From Ashinkailepas kermadecensis (taxonomy: Eukaryota; Arthropoda; Thecostraca; Neolepadidae): 64,000 nucleotides of DNA. The stretch is from assembly GCA_034440615.1 (NCBI GenBank), contig JAOTOM010003693.1, positions 1 through 64,000 on the forward strand. The letters are read 5' to 3'. Both the position numbers and the translations under genes were made by a program. A model generated the notes under the pieces. It made no database searches. It was not told the DNA's origin and was given only the letters and a program-made list of their open reading frames with translations. Below, piece by piece: positions 55,418-64,000 of this stretch. Numbering within the stretch: the first letter of the stretch is position 1; the number at the start of each line of letters is the position of its first letter.

Positions 55418-56130
55418 GCTCTACGTGGCGGCGCTAGTCACACGGCGCCAGTCACGTGGCGGCACTAGTCACACGGCGCCAGTCACGTGGCGGCGCTAGT
55501 CACACGGCGCCAGTCACGTGGCGGCACTAGTCACACGGCGCCAGTCACGTGGCGGCGCTAGTCACACGGCGCCAGTCACGTGGCGGTACTAGTCACACGG
55601 CGCCAGTCACGTGGCGGCGCTAGTCACACGGCGCCAGTCACGTGGCGGTACTAGTCACACGGCGCCAGTCACGTGGCGGTACTAGTCACACGGCGCCAGT
55701 CACGTGGCGGCACTAGTCACACGGCGCCAGTCACGTGGCGGCACTAGTCACACGGCGCCAGTCACGTGGCGGTACTAGTCACACGGCGCCAGTCACGTGG
55801 CGGTACTAGTCACACGGCGCCAGTCACGTGGCGGCACTAGTCACACGGCGCCAGTCACGTGGCGGTACTAGTCACACGGCGCCAGTCACGTGGCGGTACT
55901 AGTCACACGGCGCCAGTCACGTGGCGGCGCTAGTCACACGGCGCCAGTCACGTGGCGGCGCTAGTCACACGGCGCCAGTCACGTGGCGGCGCTAGTCACA
56001 CGGCGCCAGTCACGTGGCGGCGCTAGTCACACGGCGCCAGTCACGTGGCGGCGCTAGTCACACGGCGCCAGTCACGTGGCGGCGCTAGTCACACGGCGCC
56101 AGTCACGTGGCGGCGCTAGTCACACACCGC
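55418..56130. repeat. 31-bp minisatellite with CACGTG in every unit, about 23 copies
   Basis: The unit is GTCACACGGCGCCAGTCACG TGGCGGCGCTA. GGCGCTA alternates with GGCACTA and GGTACTA. Each unit holds a canonical E-box (CACGTG) and the palindrome GGCGCC. Sequence identity between units is very high. Confidence 0.95.
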
Positions 56131-57100
56131 CGAGCCGTTCGCTAGTCACAGTTCAATAGTCAGCCATGCGTGAGCTGGCGCCAAGCCGAACCGTTCGAAG
56201 TTGGAGAGTTAAACGTCCGCGAGCGTGACGCCGACCATTACACCAAAACGCCGTCTATCATTCGGTGGTGTGCCGCTCGACACTTCCTTCACGAAGCGTT
56301 GATGTTTTTTGCTGGTGCATATGAATTTCGTCCAGTCGATCGGCGGTGCGAGTGTAATCGCGAGAAACTTTAATATCATGCCGTCGTAAATTCGATGACG
56401 CCCCAGGCGGTCACGAAGTTGATCGATCATAACGACAGCTGATGACCACCAAACCGCGGCCAAAACCGGCTACAAATTTCGGCTCAGTAAACAACCGACT
56501 CTTTGATCGGTTGGATATGCCTGTATGCTTTATGTGGCATTTGGTCTGGTCGTGGTGGGCAGTATTCCAAATCCGGCACCGGGAACTCGATATAGTGAGG
56601 TGCATCATTGGTAGCGCACCATGCCATCAGGTACTAATCCAGAGGAGTTCGTTGTACCACTTTTTATCAATCACCCGAGTTAAGCCGCAATCCGGGCTTT
56701 CCACTTTATCCCTTCGAGCATTCCACTAACAGTCATGGCAATGCCATTATAATATCGGTAACAGTTCATATGTCCTTCGTTCTCATCGTTATATTTCAGG
56801 TCATTTCATTTCCTTTCCATACTTCATTTCATTTCCCTTCCATACTTTATTTCAATATTTCCCATTCTTTGTTCATCTCTTTTCCTTTCATCTATTTTCT
56901 CATTTCCCCTCTCCATCATTCAAAGCAGCTCCTAGACAAAGCCAGACGCATAACTGTGTTCTGCAGCTCACATACCAACTGAGTTCTGTTATCTACATCC
57001 TCGGAAAGATTCGTTGTTCACCGAATCCACCAGCAACTACCGCGACAGAAATGTGCGCAGGTTCGCTCATCCTCTGTCTCTCTATTTGATTTTGTTTCTT
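56131..57100. other. Intronic sequence, no gene recognised
   Basis: Frames on both strands are under 100 codons. The minus frame at 56209-56463 (DQLRDRLGRHRIYDGMI) and the plus frame at 56170-56373 have no known domain. The stretch 56790-56930 is a TTTC/CATT-rich low-complexity region. Confidence 0.35.
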
Positions 57101-57150
57101 CTCTCTCTCTCTCTCTCTCTTTCTCCCTCTCTGTCTCTCTCTCTCTCCAT
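57100..57150. repeat. CT-rich microsatellite
   Basis: CT dinucleotide runs with single interruptions (TTTCTCC, GTCT). Confidence 0.9.
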
Positions 57151-57179
57151 CCCTGTAGTGTTCTCATGTGCATCACTAC

Positions 57180-57402
<223 letters not shown>

Positions 57403-57902
57403 GCATTGAACAATAAATGATATCACGTTTGTGTTCTCCGTAAGATACGCCTCAATGCAACTCATGGTATGCACTAACATTCTGCCCATCTTACTCCATG
57501 CATCACATTTGAAACCATTACACATATATTGCACATAATCAGCATACCACATACCGTAGGTTCGTCTTCGTCACCATATGCACTTACTGGGGGTCCCCAC
57601 AGCCCAAGTGTCACACGTGTTTTCAGTTGCAGATTTAGTGCTGCATGGTCCGTTCCCGTATATACAGCGCCTCGTAATATGAACAAGCGAACCGGATCCT
57701 GACACAATTTTAAGATCACAGTATTTTGTGTGAGATGTTGTCCAGCGAGTAGGGTACGATGACGTGTAACAAAGGTTCTTTTTTCTCTATCTTTTTTTGT
57801 GGGGGGCGGGGGAAGGGGGCACCGTCACGGAGGTGCATCGTCAGTGGCTTTCATAGTGATATTGCATTTGAGCCATTTACTTGGTGAGGCGTACAATCCA
57901 CA

Positions 57903-58026
<124 letters not shown>

Positions 58027-58071
58027 TAATGCAACGAAGAATGGCTCTTAGATGCTCCTGGGTTTTAGACA

Positions 58072-58446
58072 TTGTGTGTAAAGAAGATATACGACCTTCA
58101 ATATACCAGGAGATGCTGAGTTGATATCAAGAGTAACGAGAAAGGTTATATTATGTTACTGAACGTTTCGGCCAGGGGCCATCGTCAGGAGTGATGAATA
58201 ATAGCTCAAGCTTAAAAAATTGAAAAAGTCACGCGGGAAAAAGCGTGCAAAAAGACACTTGGAATGCAGAAAAGCCCCTCCTCAGTGGTGCAGACACTCA
58301 CAGAAACTCCAAACCAGAAACAAACTATGTCAAGAAGTTGAGTAATAAAAACGTTGAGTAATAAAATATAACCTTTATCGTTACTTTTGATATCAACTCA
58401 GCACCTCCTGGTATATTGAAGGTCGTATATTTTCTTTACACGCAAT
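58072..58446. mobile_element. Inverted-repeat element containing a hammerhead-like motif
   Basis: Left arm 58072-58163 and right arm 58353-58446 are inverted copies of about 92 bp with only a handful of mismatches. Shared core: ATACGACCTTCAATATACCA GGAG then TGCTGAGTTGATATCAA. The 190-bp loop is A-rich and non-coding. The hammerhead-like motif at 58161-58188 starts at the inner edge of the left arm. The element sits between TA tracts. It may be a fold-back fragment of a Penelope pseudo-LTR or a separate non-autonomous element. Confidence 0.75.
58161..58188 (-). ncRNA. Hammerhead ribozyme-like core
   Basis: Minus strand: CTGACGATGGCCCCTGGCCG then AAACGTTC. It has an intact CUGANGA box (CUGACGA), a GGCC-CCU-GGCC stem II and a GAAAC box followed by GUU. 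Helices I and III could not be confirmed by eye. This is the type of hammerhead found in Penelope-like elements. Confidence 0.55.
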
Positions 58447-59050
58447 ATATATGTATATATATATGTTCATATTATACTATATCATAACTTATAGGTATGT
58501 ATCTTTCAATAATTGCATCCATACGTATAAAACACACGTATTTTGCCATTATATATCCATCTGCCTATCTACCTATCTCTATTTCTGTATACCATCTAGT
58601 TATCTTTCTTTCTTGGTGTCTCCCTGAGTCCACAGTGAAATTATCTGCAACACGGGATCGATAATCGGCAGGCTGACCGTGCGCTAGAGCGGGCGTTCAT
58701 TGGCGGCTGTGGAAGACGTGTCCGTGGCGGTCGTGCGAGTCTTGGATTTGGCATGGCTCTCAACCAACGTGCAGCATCGATGACACCAGTGCTGCTGCGG
58801 CACCATGCTCTGAACGTGACCTTTTGACCAATGTTGTCCTACGTGTGTTGAGTGCTGCGTACTTTGCGGATCGATATGCGCTGTGATATTCATGCATTGG
58901 CCAACTTGGTTGCTGGTAGAGGGAAGAATCATGCTCAGACTAATGCACGTTTTGTAGTGTGAAAAAAAATCGGGTCACCAGTCCGCCTAGGCCACAGGGT
59001 CACCGTGGTCAGCGTCTGGTGTGCTGAGCAATGTTCACGGAGGTCGTTCC
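58447..59050. other. Intronic sequence, no gene recognised
   Basis: A short TA tract is at 58447-58464. The remainder is unique. The minus frame 58684-58932 has no domain. Confidence 0.4.
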
Positions 59051-59057
59051 GCAACAT

Positions 59058-59768
59058 ACCTCGCCATGCCGCACCATACCGTACCATACCGCACCGCACC
59101 GTACCGTACCGTGCCATACCTCATCATACCGTACCGTACCGTACCGCACCATACCTCACCATACCGCACTGTAACGTACCGTACCCTATCGTGTCGTACC
59201 GTACCGTGCCATATCGCACCGTCCCGTACCGTCCCGTACCGTCCCGTACCGTCCCATACCTCACAAACCGCACTGTACCGTACCGTACCCTATCGTGTCG
59301 TACGGTACCGCACCGTGTGTACGGTACGATACCAATGAAATTACCATTGGTTAATTTCATACGGTACTGCACCGTCCCGTACCGTATCTTACCGTACCAT
59401 GCCATATCTCACCATACCGCACCTTACCGTGTCGTGCCATGCCGTACCGTACCGTACCGTACCGTACCGTACCGTACCGTACCGTACCGTACCGTCCCGC
59501 TCCGTCCCGCTCCGTCCCGCTCCGTACCGTACCGTACCGTACCGTACCGTACCGTACCATACCGTACCGTACCGTCCCGCTCCGTCCCGCTCCGTCCCGC
59601 TCCGTACCGTACCGTACCGTACCGTACCGTTCCGCTCCGTCCCGCTCCGTCCCGCTCCGTCCCGCTCCGTCCCGCTCCGTCCCGCTCCGTCCCGCTCCGT
59701 CCCGCTCCGTCCCACTCCGTACCGTACCGTACCGTACCGTACCGTACCGTACCGTACCGTACCGTACC
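59058..59768. repeat. Pentanucleotide (ACCGT) satellite with CCCGCTCCGT sub-blocks
   Basis: The distal part is a diverged CCATACCGTACCGT mixture. From about 59440 on it is almost pure TACCG pentamers interleaved with blocks of the 10-mer CCGTCCCGCT. A second TACCG block ends at 59768. It lies in the Ig/FN3 intron and ends 39 bp from the Ig exon donor. Arg/Tyr/Thr-rich translations are artefacts. Confidence 0.95.
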
Positions 59769-59807
59769 CACGGCGGCACGTACAGCACGTGGAGTCGATT
59801 ATCTCAC

Positions 59808-60015
59808 CAAGCACGACGAGCTCGATGACGCGGTAGTCGGCCGCCTGGCTGTTGAAGGAGCAGCTGTACGTGCCACTGTCCTCGGCCCTCACGGGATTCA
59901 CCACCAGCGCCCAGGTGCGCTGGTCCAGTCTCAACCGTGACGAGTCGCCACGCACTCGCACTCTTCGTGCAACGAACTCTGCCAGCTGGCCCTGCCCGAG
60001 TGATCCGACATCAGT
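59808..60015 (-). CDS. Ig/FN3 adhesion gene: second half of an Ig domain (internal exon)
   Basis: This 208-bp minus-strand exon has acceptor CACCCCACTCTCAG and donor GTGCTTG/GTGAGA. The incoming phase is probably 0 and the exit phase is 1. It encodes LAEFVARRVRVRGDSSRLRL, then RTWALVVNPVRAEDSGTYSC and SFNSQAADYRVIELVVL. AEDSGTYSC is the Ig hallmark (D-x-G-x-Y-x-C) with the F-strand cysteine, followed by a G strand running straight into FN3-1. The other Ig cysteine (B strand) must be in an upstream exon not found here. The phase joins exactly to 42163, making an Ig-FN3 boundary reading V-V-L-D-V-P. The protein is expected at the plasma membrane with this domain outside. Confidence 0.85.
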
Positions 60016-62396
60016 CTGAGAGTGGGGTGTGGAACAGGCTCTCCCCTTTCCACACTTCCACAGAGAGAGGGAAGGGAGGCAGCAAACACCAACAGGCATC
60101 AACGCACATAGTGACCAAGGCAAAGGTACGCTCATCGCGCAGGGCGAGGTTCACACCGGAATTCGGAGAGACGCCCGCACATTTGGACTGGGAGAGGCTG
60201 CGAGTAGCACTGGATGGCCGCTCGGTGGAAGGGGAAGCTGAAAACGTGCCGGCTCCTCGCCTCGCAGATTCAATGCAAATAGTCACCACCGCCATCAGCG
60301 GTGATTTGCATCCCATGTGCCCAGCGATGACCTGTCGAGGTGGTGTTCGTTTGGGTTAAAGTGCCATCGACACACTAAAATTACTGAACTCCAACCCCTC
60401 CAATTGGCATCGTCACTCTATCCACATAAGTGAGTGCAAATCCTCGCAAATGAAATCCTCGCACCATGCACTTCTCTAGGGTAGACGTCTTGGCCATGGG
60501 TGACTTGCATCAGGAGAGCTTAGGTACTCGGAGACCTGGTGCATTTGTTAATTTCAAAGAAATATAGACGGGACACACGTATGCACAGTGTACGCCGTGA
60601 GGTAAACCACGACTCGTTCCGAGATTTCGGACGCTATTGATGAGCAGTTGCATGCGGACCGTAGGCTCAGCATAAATCATAAGTTAGACACGGAATGTGG
60701 CCGTATTTTCAGCATGCGTCGTAAGCTGAAAGGCGGAACGGCCCTCGTCTCACACGGCTGCACAGAGGCCGATGAACGCTAGCCGCTAACTTAGTAGGTG
60801 CTGTGTGGTAGAATACGGAGCAGTTTATGGTTACTTGTAATATCCAAAAGCCTGCCGCACCGCTCTGTTTACTCTGCGGGAGCTTTAGACTCGAACTGAG
60901 ACGAAACCACCAACAAGATACGGCGAGGATAAATTAGTTGAATAATGCACCACTTACTGGTAACAAATGGCACGCTGCTTACAGACAACGCACACTTGTA
61001 ACTCATGCAATGAATAACACATGAGCCTGTTGGACATTAAGATTAAGAAACGATGCCGATACGCCTGTAGCGGCGCGCTGTCTGCAACAGGGCTCTTAGA
61101 GGCATGTGGTGGTGCTTCCTCTTCAGCCGTGCTCTTCCTAACCAGTTCCCCAAGTCCTCGGAGCTAGTGCTAAGTGAGCTACTCACGACAAGAGCAGTCG
61201 TGAGTAGCTCACAAACAGCAAACTGTTTGTGAGCTACTCACGACATCTCTTTATATGTCTGTAATTAGTCCGTTGCTGTTTTGTGCAAATTATTGTGAAG
61301 TGATGACTTATGTAATGCAGTTGGGCCAATTTGTTATAATAACCAACAGGTTCTTACGCCCCTTGAACCTGCTGACCGATAATCATACCGTAATTCATCG
61401 AAAACAAGGAGCACAACATTAGCAATACTGATATCAACAGCAAGAACGAAAACAAGAATGATACTAACACTAAAAATATGGATAAGAATAATAATAATGA
61501 CCATAATAATGATAATAAACGAATATTTACACTAGTCATAACAATATAGAGCACGAATGGTACCACAAAATAGTAGATAGTGAAAATTGGAAAGGTAATA
61601 AATAGCATTGCCATTATAAAACAATAATGATCACAATAGTATTCACAATGAAATACTAACCAAGAAAACAAGTTATTAGATGAATTACAATACGGGTATG
61701 CTATGCTATTGCACCCACTCGTTTGATGTTGGATGACGGCGAAACATGACCAAGACACAAGGCGACTGAAGAAACAAGCATGCAAGAAGATCTTGTGCGC
61801 TATATAGCCATACATAAAATATCGTTCGCTATCAGCTTCTGATTAATGACATTAAAGGTAGACGTTACACCTATTGGCCTTTTTATGCCAGTCGATGGAT
61901 CAGTAACATCATGGAATCTCCATTACGCGCATACCACGACTTTGCCTATGTATTGAATCTGGTCGAAGAGTATTAAATTTATTCGAGGCAATTTGCAATG
62001 ACGAATACATTAAATAGGTTCAAGTGGAGTGAATACTCGTAGCATATATATATTTGCACCAAACCGTCATATTGAAAGGAAACACGAGTATGCCATACTG
62101 CTACATATTCCTCCTGTTATTGCAATCACTTTGTGTTGAGAAAAGGTGTCCGATGGGAGTATTCACACATTTGCAATCAAATTAGGTAAATGGTTACTGC
62201 AGAATAACCGAAGAGGAGAGGGAGACCTTCAGTCTATCGCGGACAATCTACCATGTGCCATACCGGCCAGACAGTTGAGCTAAGCAAGGCTGCCAATAAT
62301 GAGTTGAAACCCGAATTTGGAAAAAAAACACAACATAAATAAAGTAATATTTGCATATGATGATGGTTACCAGATGATTGCATATTACGTCTCTCC
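60016..62396. other. Upstream intron of the Ig/FN3 gene, no further exon supported
   Basis: I searched the minus strand for the first half of the Ig domain and found no convincing exon. The GC-rich 60016-60320 stretch has frames without Ig motifs. A short inverted repeat, GTGAGCTACTCACGAC with GTCGTGAGTAGCTCAC, lies at about 61170-61245. The 61.4-61.65 kb region is AATAATAATGAT-rich low complexity and gives a spurious hydrophobic 153-codon minus frame. Confidence 0.35.
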
Positions 62397-64000
62397 TCAG
62401 GTGACAATGTGCCAGATTTCAGACCATATAGTCATAAATCTCTGATGGGATTTTGAGGAGAGCATCGTTGTTGAAAGTGCCTGTGATATTGCAGCTCGAA
62501 TTATTGGCATGTCGGTCGTTATCTCGCCGTCAACAGCAGACATGCATATCCTCCTTGGCAGAGCATGACGTTCGTTGCAGCCGTATGGGCTGCGATTTGC
62601 CACACATATTTCAGCCGTCACCAAACTGTGATCAAGGCTGGAGAATTACCAGGCCATACTATGTGGAAGGAACCCACTTGCAGACATGACTGTGGGCAGT
62701 GTGTCGCAGTGTTAAAGTAATGGTTTTTCGTTAGGTGTGATATGCCGAAACGAGAACAGGATGTCGAAATTCGTCATGGAAACAATGTTCTTAACATGAC
62801 TTATAAGTTCTTCAAACACAATTTTGATCCAACAACGCACTCATGCAAGAACGTTTTTCCTTTGTTTTGAGATATCTAATTTAGGGTAACTATTTTAGCG
62901 ATAATAATACAAAATACCCATCCTTATCAACTGATATTGTATTACAGACATCATAGATAATCATCTTACCCGAAATTGTGCTAAGAGATATTCGTTCATC
63001 ACAATCCACAATGTAAGTAGCAGCATGATACTTATCAAGAGCATGCTGTTAGAAATTAGACATAAAAACCTCATCAACGAATCATCAAGAAGCACAGTGT
63101 CGATTCTCCGAGGGAGGGTGTCAATTCGGTGTCCAGAAAGTGGTATATTCCACCCTATTTCACGAATAATTTAGCACTGGTGTGCCGTGCTTCGAATGGT
63201 GGCACATTTTCATAATCAGACAGGACTTTGGTACGGTCCATAACCCTGTCTGCCACCACTAGTGTCGGGTTCTCGAGCTCGGCTTCACACGCTGGCAGGG
63301 TCTATAACCCTGCCTGTCACCACTAGTGTTGGGTTATCGAGCTCGGCTTCAGACAAGCCCATTCCGTTCTTGAGAGGTGAGGGGGATACATGTTCATGCG
63401 AAGAATGAAATAGTTTGTTTAACGTGAGAACATGCGTAATTAGCAATCCGACTGAGCTTTAAGTTCCTGAGTGTGGTACAAAGGTTACTGTGAAAGCATC
63501 TGTATTATTGATCCTACCGAAATGGAACATCTGAACTTTCACTTATATTCATGAAATACAGTTAAATTAGTTCTCTAGAGGGAGTAAACTGTTCCAGATA
63601 GCTCCACTCATGAACACCCAACAGCATGTAATTGGCTGAAGCCATGAAATCAATCTCAATCCATTCAAAAATAAACTATTCAAGTATCTGGTGCAACTAC
63701 ACTTCGGGAGACCTTGAAGGCTGATTTCAGACAAAGATAACGATTCTAAGCTGTGATGCAGTCATTATCGACGAAGTAGAAACACGAATAGTTGCATGGG
63801 AACAATTGGAAAATGAGCAACATTGGAACATGAACATTTTTGGAAGTGAGCAAGCTTGGAAAACGAGCAGCTTGGGCGTTCTGTTCTGCCCGGCCACACG
63901 CCTGTTCCTGGCAGCCAACACCCTTGTAATTGACCGCATTATGCTGAAGCTCCGTAGTCGGGGCACTGAGGACAAGGGAATTATCGTTAAAAGATATCTG
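62397..64000. other. Intronic or intergenic sequence, one small duplication
   Basis: No gene is supported. At 63238-63356 a 63-bp direct duplication occurs: ATAACCCTGTCTGCCACCAC TAGTGTCGGGTT and ATAACCCTGCCTGTCACCAC TAGTGTTGGGTT. Frames near 62.4-62.7 and 63.7-64.0 kb are short and lack domains. Confidence 0.4.

Noticed and set aside
55418..56130. CRISPR-like regular repeats
   Set aside because: There are no unique spacers; units are contiguous and the context is eukaryotic.
59357..59836. Arg/Tyr/Gly- or Thr/Val/Pro-rich ORFs
   Set aside because: They are products of the ACCGT pentanucleotide satellite. Only the part above 59808 on the minus strand is a real Ig exon.
60029..60359. First half of the Ig domain just upstream of the Ig exon
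   Set aside because: No frame on the minus strand shows a B-strand Cys and C-strand Trp pattern with a donor in a compatible phase.
61728..61760. Possible third hammerhead (GATGTTGGATGACGGCGAAACATG)
   Set aside because: GAAAC is present, but the CUGANGA box and a convincing stem II are missing.
61354..61815. 153-codon minus ORF with many hydrophobic residues, resembling a membrane protein
   Set aside because: The hydrophobic stretch comes from AATAATGAT-rich low complexity; no family motif and no supporting splice sites.

Overview
This is a gene-poor, repeat-rich animal genome window, not a prokaryotic one. Evidence: GC-rich exons with GT/AG splice signals and matching phases, separated by introns of 17.6 and 36.4 kb; non-LTR (LINE) and Penelope-like retroelements; TTAA-flanked MITEs; and very abundant tandem arrays (about 20 arrays, roughly a fifth of the window). 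Short interspersed runs of TTAGG/CCTAA, the arthropod telomere motif, and a neural-type Ig/FN3 adhesion gene point to an arthropod, perhaps a crustacean or chelicerate. That is inference.

Minus strand, whole window: one long Ig/FN3 gene. Four exons are visible in transcript order: second half of an Ig domain (59808-60015), first half of FN3 domain 1 (42040-42163), second half of FN3-1 (5457-5641) and first part of FN3-2 (2858-3051). Exit and entry phases agree at all three junctions (1/1, 2/2, 1/1). The order Ig then FN3 suggests a neuroglian/L1-, sidekick- or Dscam-like cell-surface protein. Almost everything else lies inside its introns.

Plus strand, about 29.2-33.9 kb: a nested, spliced gene inside the 36 kb intron. 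It encodes a hAT-transposase-derived protein with a zinc-finger-like N-terminus. Three main exons are phase-consistent (30853-32205, 32710-32978, 33354-33914). Upstream sit two homologous 108-bp segments (29237-29344, 29903-30010).

Mobile elements: a degraded LINE reverse transcriptase (7052-8010, perhaps to 8700); a LINE with zinc-knuckle ORF1 but no ORF2 (about 22.93-25.70 kb); several ultra-short TAAC-tailed insertions matching that LINE's 3' end, three with 12-15 bp target-site duplications; a decayed Penelope-like element with RT and GIY-YIG regions (about 47.88-49.90 kb) and a hammerhead-like motif; a second hammerhead-like motif within an inverted repeat at 58.07-58.45 kb; and three copies of a 0.92-0.98 kb TTAA-flanked MITE, two of them head-to-head in a palindrome of about 1.85 kb. 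Each MITE carries spaced AGGTCA half-sites.

Tandem arrays: unit lengths 5, 6, 25, 30, 31 (two), 33, 35 (two), 38, 42, 43 (two), 45, 51, 52 and 61 bp, plus larger duplications and long TA tracts. Several keep all frames open and so produce long spurious ORFs.
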